Part shown: piece by piece, positions 10,201 through 20,800 of the stretch | How positions within the stretch are numbered: position 1 is the first letter of the stretch | How the letters are laid out: each line of letters starts with the position of its first letter | Assembly: GCA_000226015.1 (NCBI GenBank) | Contig: JH154547.1 | Coordinates: 62,003 to 86,541, forward strand | Reading direction: 5' to 3' | Length of the DNA stretch: 24,539 bases | From: Mnemiopsis leidyi | Taxonomy: Eukaryota > Ctenophora > Tentaculata > Lobata > Bolinopsidae | Notes under the pieces: generated by a model | Database searches by the model: none | What the model saw: the letters and a program-made list of their open reading frames with translations, nothing else | Told to the model about the DNA's origin: nothing | Made by a program: the position numbers and the translations under genes

Positions 10201-12935
10201 ACGTCTGCACAGATATATTGACCACAGACTAGACTTTCCTGTCCCGTGACGAGTTCTGTTACAGCGCCACATGTTTGGTAGAAGCTAGGGTCATGTTCAC
10301 AGACTTGGCTAAACAGACTGCTGTCTACTTGGATGTTTACTATGTCGTACATGGTGTTTGAGAATGGACATTTTAGTGTTTTGCGGCTGGCGTCTTGGCA
10401 AACATATTGAAGAAATCCTTCGACGCTTCGTATCTTGCAGTCATCTGAAGTTGATGCTAAGTTTTGGTTGATGACATTCCTATATATGTATATGTTGCGG
10501 TCTTATTGAAAGGTTGATATCAGTGAAGAATTAAGATTTGACAACGTAACAGTCCGTTTCGGACAACAGTCCAGTTACCAATTGATCGAATCATCCTCTC
10601 ATAAATTTGGCTCACCTGTGCTCATTGGAACACATCGACTCCGACTTTCCGTATATTGGTCACCCCAACTTCCATTGTTGCAGACAAACTCCCACTGTCC
10701 CTCTACTCTAAAATCAGAATTACACTTAACCGTGGTGGTAGAACCTTCTATCACTTCTGCTGGATGAGCGTAACCGTTCTCTACTTCAGCTCCTTTACAG
10801 ACATCTAGGAAAACGGTTTTGATAAATTCTCTGATTTGGTTATAACGTAAAGATTTAGTTTGGGTAGTCGGTATTTGATGAAACAAGGCCTATTTCTGAG
10901 AACTAGGTGCCTAAATTACTAGTACAGAAATGAATGTACTAGAGTTTGAAAGCCGAATAATCAAAGCTGAGCTCATCCTTTCACTCTAACCTGGTGGGTT
11001 AGCGGAGAACACCTCCACCTCACACAAGGACAGTATCCCTGACGTACTGTCCTGGCCGACCTCTATCTTCACTGTCCTTACTACCACCCCTCCAGTCTCC
11101 ACCACGTAGGGGTTTGTCTGCTTGTCGTACCTGATTCTACCGTGGAGTACTCCGTCCAGATACACCTGCACAGGTTGAGTTTGTCAGACTCTGCTAAGTT
11201 ACAGAGCACACCTAGTGCTTCTCAGAACTTCTTCAATCTCCTCTCGGTACTTTGAATAATTGATATGCGCCTCTAAGTATTTAATTATTTCGCCTTTTAA
11301 ATTCACGAGTTCAAAGCCTAAGATTAGAACCTCTTACCCCACAATTATCAATTCTCTCTGCGAAATTCTGTCTATTCCACACGTTAATCCAATCTATTTG
11401 TACTTCAGTAGAGAATGTTAGTTCCCACCAAGCATGCTGTGATTGTCTCGATGTGTGTGTACAAGAGAGGCTGAAAAACATGGTGGTCAATTTGCAATAG
11501 TCACTTCCACGCTATTAGCATTTGATTAGATTTTGTGCAGGATTTAATCCTTTTGGAATCCTGAATTTTAGTTTAGGTATCATTGGAAATAAGTAAAACC
11601 GTATTTCATGGTTCATGAAGGAGCCTACCTCATACAATATCAATCTTATAATGTGAAGATGGAAGCTACATGATCTCAATACGGAATAACTAGGACACTT
11701 ACTTCCTGAACACACCGTTAGTATTGCCGTCCACTGCTCTGCTCGCCTCGCCTCCGTACTCCACACTGTCCTGCGTGGCGATACCGTACTTCCTTCCTAT
11801 GTTCACTGCGATATTGGACTTAGTGGGTAGCTTAGTGCTGTTGGTGGGCAATACATTTCTAGTGTCGAGAATCTATTATTTATTTTTCTTCCTGTCCGCA
11901 CCTATCAGTTTGTTTATTTCTTGACTGAACAAACTGCATAGGTGCGGACAGGAATCGCAGCTAATTTAAACTAATCAAGGATCTTTTCATTTCACCTGGA
12001 GGTATAGTCGACCACACTTCCACTTCACAGATGTGTAGAAACCCGTCCTCCTGTCCTCCTATTATCGTCAAGTTTCTTGCTAGTTTAATTTCACATTCTA
12101 TCTTGTAGGGATTTTGTTCGCTTTTGAAAGTTATTTTATCGCAGAGGACGCCGTCTAGGTATATCTGTGAAGTTTCGATATGTCAGATTGTCCGAAACTA
12201 GCTTTTTGAACACTGCTCATCGTTCAAGTTAGGTTTAAATAGGTCTATGAATTCAAACATGTCATTGAATTTTCGTGGCTTCGGGTTAAAATCAATTTTT
12301 TAGCTGTTATACTACTTTTTGAAAGCCACTCTTTTCAACCCTCTAAAGAATACCTCTGCGCCGTTGATTCTTTTTCTAATCTTGTAAGTCCCCTTTCTGT
12401 TCCAGATATCAATACGATCGATCCGAACTTTAGAGAAAAACTCCAGTTTCCACCAAGTCTTATCGGAAGTTTGTTCGTTTCGAGTACACCTGAAAGTTGT
12501 AAATTCACTTTTATTTTAAAAGTTAAGCTATTGTTGGGATAACTATGGACTTATAGGCTCTGGAATGTGTATAATGTAGATTTATTTAAGTTATTCGTCT
12601 AGTTTTCTCCTATAATTATATACAGTATACCCAATTCTAGCTGACCTGTCCCAAGTACCGGTAGTGTCACCATCAACAGCCAAGTCTGGCCCCATGTCAT
12701 TAGCTATACTCTCCTGCATTGCCGTCCCCAATTCGGCTACATTCGTCAAATTGCCTACTTTGCGTTCTGAAACTTATAATTAGATAATTAGGTTCCGGAA
12801 ACTTTGCTACTTATTAGAAAGATTGAAACGTCATGTTTGGAAAGTGAACTCGATTATTTTTATGATACCAGAAGATGGCGACTCCGAGAAAACCATTCCA
12901 ACCAAGAGAAAAGCTGCAAGTGCTCGTCCCAGCAT
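7230..12935 (-). CDS. FTP-FTP-sushi-LDLa seven-transmembrane receptor (GRL101/relaxin-receptor-like GPCR)
   Basis: A probable cell-surface G-protein-coupled receptor with a lectin-like ectodomain. There are nine exons: 12869-12935, 12646-12766, 12354-12489, 11996-12164, 11703-11805, 11338-11470, 10991-11165, 10616-10804 and 7230-10444. All junctions are GT..AG, and the frames join into 1435 codons plus stop. Residues 1-22 form a signal peptide (MLGRALAAFLLVGMVFS). F-type lectin domains span about 23-164 and 164-301 (AVDGDTTGTWDR, WWKLEFF; EASRAVDGNTNGVF, CTHT, WWELTF, CEVEV). A four-cysteine sushi domain spans about 302-364. Residues 365-980 are cysteine-rich with about four or five LDLa repeats (DCSDESDE, NCGDWSDEEGC, LDCRDMSDEC). 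Seven helices follow (about 983-1335), with GVISTIGSQLSLFSM in helix 3, SVTRL in the DRY position, CWVP in helix 6 and NPIIY in helix 7. The tail is about 100 residues. The 7TM type resembles Lymnaea GRL101. Ligand and G protein are unknown. Start choice: the signal peptide; an out-of-frame ATG lies 5 nt upstream. Confidence 0.85.
11889..11954. ncRNA. near-perfect 26-bp hairpin in a receptor intron (miRNA-precursor-like candidate)
   Basis: The left arm 11889-11914 and the right arm 11928-11954 are complementary along their whole length except for one bulged base, with a 13-nt loop. It lies in the 190-bp intron between the two lectin-domain modules (11806-11995). The length and near-perfect pairing are what precursor hairpins of cnidarian or plant-like miRNAs look like. 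A small inverted duplication of no function would look the same. Expression is not visible from sequence. Confidence 0.35.
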
Positions 12936-13625
12936 ACCATCCAGTTTCAAATTCGAATAAAGGGGATGTCGTTGTTGCTAACTTCACAAATTAACGGTTA
13001 TTGAACTTGTTTGCGTAAAAGAATAATTATAAGTTTACCACAAGTTTTTAGGAGCTTAGCGTCGATTTGTTTCCTTATAATATAGTGTTGGGTATAATAA
13101 TAATTTGGATATTTACATTTTACATGGCAATTCTAAAGCAGACTAAGGCAAACCGGTTATAAACTGTTTAAAGTCAATGTAATTGTGATATGATAACCAC
13201 CCCTGTGTCATGCGATATTCATCCATTAAAAAAACGAGGCCTGCAAGGTTGAAAATTTCCTCACAGAAAAAGTCATCAAGTGGAAGATGATACATTTGTT
13301 TAGGCAAGAACTAGTAGACCACTTATGAGTTCATAGATTTGAATAAAAGCACTATCAAGCAAACAATTTTGCATCATCATTTATTCTGTTACCTTAAATA
13401 TATTTGGTAAGGGTCCTAAGGAATTTTAATAAATGGAAATAAATAAATGTATGACCTAAAAATAAAATCAATAAATTTTTAGACCAAGTCAAACATAGAA
13501 ATTCCTGTAATAACCTAAATAAACAAATTAGGTTTCAATAGTTTATGCAAAGAAAAACAAAGATAAACGATTTCAAATAAGTCTGAAATTTGGCTGCATA
13601 CATTTAACTCCTCGAATTTTATAAA
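12936..13625. other. upstream region of the receptor gene
   Basis: AT-rich sequence with no supportable ORF. It should contain the promoter and 5' UTR of the minus-strand receptor. I see no convincing TATA box or other element. A short plus-strand frame at 12875-12994 is antisense to the signal-peptide exon and its 5' flank. Confidence 0.4.
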
Positions 13626-13809
13626 TTTGTGAGTGAACCGCGACTATCAGCAAAGTTTAAGACTGTTTCTTAAGACTGATAGAACATTTGAGCAGCGGGA
13701 AGCCCGAAAGGAGCTTATTGCCGACATGAAAGCTAAGGCTATAGCGGAGCCTGACAAGAAGTTTTATATAAAGAAGGGACAGATATTCAGTACTAATCGC
13801 AATGGCTGA
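13625..13809 (+). mobile_element. LINE ORF1 C-terminal remnant
   Basis: The plus strand reads VSEPRLSAKFK, then after a +1 shift LFLKTDRTFEQREARKEL, then DMKAKAIAEPDKKFYIKKGQ and a stop at 13807-13809. The order 'F-L-x-x-D-x-T-x-x-x-R-E-x-R-K-E-L, charged helix, YxIKxGxI' is typical of the C-terminal end of ORF1 proteins of CR1/L2-type LINEs. Only this tail is seen. The frameshift and the lack of a neighbouring ORF2 show a dead fragment. Confidence 0.4.
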
Positions 13810-16077
13810 GTGTTCTTATTTTAACAAGTGTGAAAGTGTTTGTTTTGAGTGTGCGTGAAGTAATTAGATAGTGCTTAGCAGGTGCCCACGAGGCTTATTA
13901 CTTTCTATACAAGAATGGATAGTCCTCGAACTGTTTTCAAGCTATTTCTCAGCAAGAGTTGAATGTATTTAATCGCACTAATCTAAGCAGCGAATATACT
14001 TATTGAATTTTAAGGATTTTTTTCTATTTATTCAGTAAAATATCTATTTTGTAATGAGGGTCGTTAGAACCACGCCTCACCGGCACCGTCCGGTCCCAAT
14101 CAATCAATCAAACAGATATTTAAACCCCTCACGAATGTCTGTACAAATCAATAAAAGTAAGGGAGCTAGGCACGGGCTCGATTTGCAGGCTGTGATTGTT
14201 GGGGTTCAGTATAATTACCGGATGATAAGCAAGCTTATGTTAAATTTATTGATTGGTGCTCTGCAAATGCATTTTGTGCAAATAGAACGCCTGCTTGTCT
14301 GATGTAGTACTAGTCTAAAACATTCGTTTGTTTTCCGTAACATCTGAATAGCTAAGGCACTAAAACACCAAAGCAAGGGCCAAGGATTTAATTTAAACTA
14401 ACATATTTTTGTAAAGTGCTTGGCAATTTTTCGACAATAAACAGGAGAGCTAACTAAGGGAGATAAGTCAGTTTAATGAATGTATTGATCGTTCCCACAC
14501 CGTCGATAAAGTAGAAAGAAAAATAAAAATTGTTGATTTTAGGCAAATTCTGCTTCGAAAAATAAAACAATAGATTGAGCTCTATTACAGTGATGGAATT
14601 CCTCAGATGAGAAAAGCCGCCGAGAGCAATTATAATTAGAAGTCTGGAGATGCTTCAATAATTTGCGCTGGGAATGCTACATTAAGTTGGATTGATACGT
14701 TTTTAAAGACAACACGCGTTGATCCCCTTTGGCTCAACTGAATATCAAGATGCATACTATACAAGTAGCAAGCTGTTAAGTTATACTATACAAGGACTAG
14801 AAAGCCAAATTACGAGAGATCAAAGTCCAGACATTCTCAAGACGTAATTGCCTGCTTGGCGCGAATACGATAACTCTTAAAGCATCTCCTGCTCTGGGCT
14901 CTCTATAGCTAGTGTTTGGCGTCAAAGGATTGTTGCTATTGTTCATTAATGGCTCAAGCTCTCATTAAATTGGTGCATAAAATAGCTGTTGAACTCGAAC
15001 GATTATGATAATTTAAGAATTATTGGTAAAGCCGCGAAGTAGCTTCGAGGACCGATTATTTATATCAATGGTGAATGGTTATTCATATCCATGACTATTC
15101 TGCGGTGATTAGTGACTATTAGAACTGGTAGTACAACTGGTACTACAAATAGTTATTAATACAGGCTCTCCAAAGAGAATTATATGTGGTCATTACAATG
15201 GTTATTACACGGTTCATACCGGCTGTCTTAAGTTTTGACCAAAGTTAAACAAATACAGCTGCTTGTATTGTACACTACTTACCAGCTGTGATATTCGTTA
15301 TAATGAATTAAATTGCCTTCTTACCTCCTTAGTACCAAGATAGCGTACCTACACAAATTCCGGTACTGTGCAGTGGACAATTGCTATTATCTATTACGAT
15401 GTCGAGGTTAAACTTACAATGTTTGGAGTTGCAAATAAAATAAAATAAGATTAAAACTCTGATTATTTCAGTCGTTTGCTGACCAAGACGATGAAGACGG
15501 CGATAGTTTCTGAAATTACGATTGATGTGACACGCTCAATATCTTGGTAACCACAATAAACCCATGGAGAATTCTAGTGATGGCATGGTCTCCAAAGCAT
15601 CACCGCTGTCACAGTAACCACAGCATGGTTACCATGGTGACACCGGCTAAAACAGCAAATTGAGGACATTGTGAATTGTGATCTGAAATCAAAGCAGTTA
15701 AGGAACTATACTAAGCTTTATTTGTGTGCGATCTTCACTGTACAGTGCCCTATGTCGTATAGTGTACAAACTACAATTTGAAACAACTCTGATCTAGATA
15801 TTTTATTGATACCATAACAGGATTTTCTACTTTATTTTATTAATTTAAAACCATGTTAATTAAAGTCTGACTTTGTCTAAGGAGTATGTAAAATCGTCAA
15901 GGATAATTATTTTCTTAGTTCGTTAATGATAGTTAATTAACTTTACCAGGATATGTTGAACTAAGTTTTTATTAATTGGAAATTTACTTGAATGAGTAAT
16001 TTTGTACCTCTGCCTGACTTTAATCCTCTTTATCGAGGTTAAATGATTTTGAAGAACGAGATTATTGCGCTTATTTA
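13810..16077. other. intergenic region, nothing recognised
   Basis: AT-rich sequence between the receptor and TMEM30 genes. Open frames are at or below about 80 codons without family resemblance (for example 14054-14302). I see no tRNA, conserved exon or clear repeat array. Confidence 0.4.
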
Positions 16078-16198
16078 TCTCTGAATTACTGACCTGCCAA
16101 TTTTTGTAACATTCGGTCGTAATTAACGCATAAATGGTAGGCTGAAATGCCCGAAATGAAGAATGTTACGAAAACGGGTAGGTGAGTAATTCAGAGGT
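16078..16198. repeat. imperfect inverted repeat, 37-nt arms
   Basis: The arms 16078-16114 and 16161-16198 are complementary at roughly 30 of 37 positions, starting with TCTCTGAATTACT on the outside and ending with GTAACATTC on the inside. The loop is about 46 nt. It could be a short MITE relic or a structured RNA. No target-site duplication is evident. Confidence 0.6.
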
Positions 16199-16995
16199 GT
16201 CATTTTCAAAAAAGTTGATCGCTAATAAAGCATACTGCATAACTTCAAATAACGACCGCGCTACTGGCTATTGGTGGTTAGCGTTCGATCATGTTGGACA
16301 ATCCTTTTCAAGTGCATTAATCAAAACGTCTAATTTCGATAATGACCGATGTTGACCAATAAAGGAAAAATTAAATCGTTTTGAGTGCTGATTATTTTTT
16401 GTTTAATTTACAGCCTGCTTTGCACAGAGAGTAGGTATGGACTATGTTTAATGAGTTTTCAGTTGAGAGCTTCACTCCATTAAACCTGAGGACAAAATGT
16501 TTAAATGGACATGATTCTTTGAGGGTTGATTGTTTTTTAACCTAATTGGTTTCTAAGAGTTGAAAACGTTTTCTGATTGTTTTAATATATATAGGTCTGA
16601 ATATATTTGATAGTAATCATCACGATTGTATTTGTAAATAATATGTTTGTCTTCATTTTGAAAGTGCCCTGAGAGCTGCTCAAAATTTTTAGATGAAATT
16701 CGCTCCAGGATGATAAAGATAAGAGACTGATTTAATCTCCTCGTAAATTTGGTCGAAAATTTTACAAATAAGAACAATTCATTGCAAAATGGAACTAAAC
16801 AAATATATTTTCAGTCATCAAATACAACTATGTATAACGAATCAAGTGTCTGTTTAAATCTAAGTCTTTTCTAAAAAGTACTCGTTTTTGACAATCAGCA
16901 TTTTAATCGATAACCGTAAAACTTGAAATTGATCATTAACCCATAAACCAATAGACTTCAGAGTGAAACAATGAGCAATGAGCAAACGAATGGGA
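16199..16995. other. intergenic region, nothing recognised
   Basis: AT-rich sequence. The minus frame 16553-16777 (74 codons) has no recognisable family and low-complexity composition. Confidence 0.4.
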
Positions 16996-17066
16996 GTGTG
17001 ATATCGAAAATTATCACACGAGTGCCGAAGGCACGTGTGATGGTAATTAATCCTTTTCACTATCAC
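16996..17066. repeat. cluster of inverted ATCACACG motifs
   Basis: GTGTGAT (16996-17002), ATCACACG (17013-17020), CGTGTGAT (17034-17041) and ATCACACG (about 17060) alternate in orientation. The central pair forms a hairpin with the stem ATCACACG/TGCC against GGCACGTGTGAT and a GAA loop. Such palindromes mark ends of some dispersed repeats, but no element borders can be set here. Confidence 0.5.
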
Positions 17067-17868
17067 ACGACCTATGAGTTAGCCAATTGTATGTATTAGC
17101 GACAGACTTTAATAACTTAAATACAAACAGGCTTCAGATCAGCTACTGGTTAGAGAATATCATGATTGAAAATGATGATTAACAATTTTCTTATCATGAT
17201 TAATTAAAGCAATACAACATCAGTCGGCCGGACCTATAATTATCATTTTTTAAGGTAAAACTAATTGAAAAATCGAATCTAGAGTGACCACTTCGAGTAA
17301 AACAAATTTAAACTGTCATCAAACTCTAATCACAATATCCCAGTTTCGCAGTCACTTCATTGTCCTCGAATCTATACACAACTTGAACGTAATTACACAA
17401 CATTTTATTACATCAGTTCACAGTAACATGCGCAAAACAGTGTTAAAATACCTATGATTTAACCCTATTTGTTTTAACAAATCCTGAAATAGACAAGATA
17501 TACTCGTCGTCTGAGAAGAAGGGAAATCCTTGAGATATCTATCCTGAGTCCTGACCACCTCAGTTCAAAGAGTGGAAGACTGGGCATTATTGTTCTGATC
17601 TTTGTAGTGTACTAACTGTTCATCTATCTTCTTCTTTCTCTCGTGCCGTTTCCTGAGATAAGAACTCGATATGAACAAGGTTTTATTTTATCTTCTGTGC
17701 ACTGTGGAAGATAATTACTTACAACGTAAATGATAATATTTGTACTAAAAGTTCCACGGGTCGTTTAAGAATGTAATCGGAACATTCACAGAATTTACAA
17801 ATCCAGTTTTCCGGTCTAAGAGAAAAGAGATCGTGGACCGTAAACTTCCAAGTTGATTACAGTCCAAC
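17067..17868. other. 3' flank of TMEM30 gene
   Basis: This is 800 bp downstream of the TMEM30 stop on the minus strand. Its only recognisable feature is the AATAAA signal at 17682-17687. The rest is AT-rich and shows no frame or repeat I can name. Confidence 0.4.
17682..17687 (-). terminator. polyadenylation signal AATAAA for TMEM30
   Basis: Minus-strand AATAAA about 185 nt downstream of the TMEM30 stop codon, the first canonical hexamer after it. Assignment is by position. Confidence 0.5.
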
Positions 17869-20800
17869 TTACGCTCTGGTCCGTCTTGAAATCACGATGA
17901 AAAAGGCGGCTGCTACCACGCAGAAGAAACCAACAATGCAGTAAGCAGAACCCAGGAAATAGGACCTGCCGCCCATCCAGGAGGTTTCGGCTAATCTGAC
18001 GAACTTCTCGCCGTGAAAAGCATGCACGTGATAACCTTTGAGGGGTGTTAAGGAAAAATGTAATTACTCTTAAGAAAGAAAGATGGTTATAACTGCAACC
18101 TTGGTTTTCACGAATTGTTGTATGCCAACTGTGGAATAATAGCATGGGCTGGGTTCTGATGTTTCGTTTGGCGGGTTTTACTGGGCGCTGCGCGGGTTCA
18201 TAAACATTTTGATATCGCGCGAAGCATCGGCCATCGAGAAGCGTGCATCCGCAATTCAATGCGTAATGTCACTGTCAGACCGTCAAAATTTCAGGTTTCT
18301 ACATTGCCAGGTAACTGGTAAAGTTTTATACTTAACCTCTTTTAAGATGGTTGCATGTTTTAGTAATGAAATTGCCACTTACAGATCACGAAGGGGTCAA
18401 GCATGTAAATAACTGTTCTACGTTTGTAAGTACGGTACGCACGTGCCGACTAAACTGAGTAAGTTTGACTCTGACTCAGAATAAATTAACCTATCTCGCG
18501 CGTTCCGCTTGCTTGTTTGAGTAGACCCTTTTGCGGATAACCTTTGAAGACAAAGTTGGAACCCACGATGACTCCCAAGTCTAAGCCTACAAATTTTGAT
18601 CTATTCAATTAGTTGATGAGAATAGCTATCTAAACAAAAGGATACGGTAGGCCACGTGAAGGGTGTATGAGCCGGGATCCAGCTTTACTTTGGCGTAGAG
18701 CTTTGTAAAGGAGGGAAATGCAGCAGGATTCATCCAATTAATCAGGTGCTCATCTCGGATGTCAATAGGCAATATTTTGTTTTCGGTCGTGTTTTTATCT
18801 GCCCACTTGTTCCAATCTTTCGGCATCACGTATTCGCCGCTGTCCGCTGAAGCAGTTTTGCAAGTAACAATACAAAAAGCGGTATAGTATACTTCGAACA
18901 TAGTCGTGGTTAATCACGCTTATCCGACTGATAGTAAAAACCTTTGAAAATATTCACATGTATATTGTCCATACTATTACTTACACACTACACTTACATG
19001 TATACACTACACTAACATATACACACTACACTAACATGTATACACTACACTAACATGTATACACTACACTAACATGTACACACTACACTAACATGTACAC
19101 ACTACACTAACATGTACACACTACACTGACAGAACAAAACCAAAAACTCACGTGTCCATCCTTTCCAGTTTGCGGGAAGTAAAAACTTGGAGTCTCTGTC
19201 ACTTTTCCAGGAAATGTCGGTAAAATCGAGTGGAATTTCCTCGCCTACCTCTTCTTTACTTCTCGTAGCTTTCCTTATCGTGAAGGTATCGGTGAAGTAG
19301 GAGTTAGCTATTGCGCCCTTAGGATAGTATGTCACTTCTCGGACTTCATCTACCAGCCCTAGGGATATTTAGAGTTAGATTGTTTACTAGATTGATTGGT
19401 AGAGCAGACAAACGGATTCTGATTCCTAACTAAATATCCAATCGTCAATGAATTTTGTTGATAATAACGGTAAGACGGCAAGTATACAATAGGCCAGCTA
19501 AACTAAAACTAAACTAAAACCTTAAAAGAAACTAAAAATGTTTAAAAAAAACTACACAGACCCTTACAAACTACACAACTATCTTCATGAAAACTTTATC
19601 CGAGTGTACTACCCACCTTGATTGTAGGGATCACAATACTCCTTAACATAGCACGCTCCCTCCACATCCCCCAGCAGCTGGAGGAAGGACTGACTTTGTC
19701 TATACAGACGGTGGTTCTGGTAGTAGTTGTTCAGTCCGTAGAGTAACATTATCTCTCCTTTAACGGTTTCTGGAACTGTTATTCTGAAGTGTTACTTGTT
19801 TATGTTATCAGTTAAATTATAGTATAAGAAGTGTGTTTAACATATTTAAATATGTTATGGATGCGAGGTTTGAAGCATAAGTTTGAAGCAATGAGCATAG
19901 AATTATAGAAAACAAAAGAACGAAATCACCAACTTTATATCATCACAATAGCATGTTGTTCCGATTCTTTCATTGCTACACTTTCTTGAACCCTCAGTGT
20001 AACAGTGTGTATATTCAAAGTCTTGTTGATAAATCTGAAAATAGCATAAACTGACTGTATTATACAGGGTGGTTTTAAAATTTGGGTGCATCGCAAAATG
20101 TGCAGTGCAGACTTTTCAATAATCATCCTCGATTTGATCACTAAACGGTCATAACTTCGGTTCTGATTATCATCTTTTGATGAAAATTTCAAGACTCCCC
20201 TAGAACTGCATACATATTACGTAATAATCTTATCTGTATAAGACTTTAGAGGTATAGTAAGGAATTTGGTTTGTTACGATTGTTGAGAGCAGCCTAGAAC
20301 GGTAATATTCTAAATTTACAGAAAATAGAAATTTCCCATAACTTCAGTTTTTTGATGAAACTTTCAGGATGTGTTCATGATGTCCAGCTGATGAGATCTA
20401 TTGAGTTTCGGAAAGGTGAGGATGAGCCATTTTTGCTTGATGTGCAAAATATTCTAAAATTACAAAATCTTAAAAATAGCTCGAATCATCTTGAAACTTT
20501 GTAAAAATCATCTTTTATTCATCATTAAGAAGTCCTGAAATTTTCATCAAAAAATTGATAATCAGAACCGAAGTTATGACCGTTTTAGTGATCAAATCGA
20601 GGATAAGTATTGAAAGGTCGTCACCTCTGCACTGCAAATTTGCGATGCACCCCAATTTTAAAACCACCCTGTATTTTGTACGCCGTGAATTCGAAAATTT
20701 CAGATATTGATCAGATATTGATTTAGCGTTTAAGTTATCATCATTTTCAACATGACTGTATTATATGACATGACTGTATTATATGACAACAGTTTAAGAA

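Noticed and set aside
12936..12942. Upstream ATG just before the receptor start
   Set aside because: It is out of frame by 5 nt and would not encode the signal peptide. It could only lower initiation slightly.
12875..12994. Short plus-strand ORF MATPRKPFQPREK
   Set aside because: Antisense to the signal-peptide exon and its 5' flank. The minus-strand reading fits splice phase and receptor architecture.
14054..14302. 82-codon plus ORF
   Set aside because: No family resemblance, no splice context, random-looking composition in an AT-rich gap.
16553..16777. 74-codon minus ORF
   Set aside because: Low-complexity Ile/Lys/Asn/Tyr-rich composition expected from AT-rich DNA; no homology recognised.
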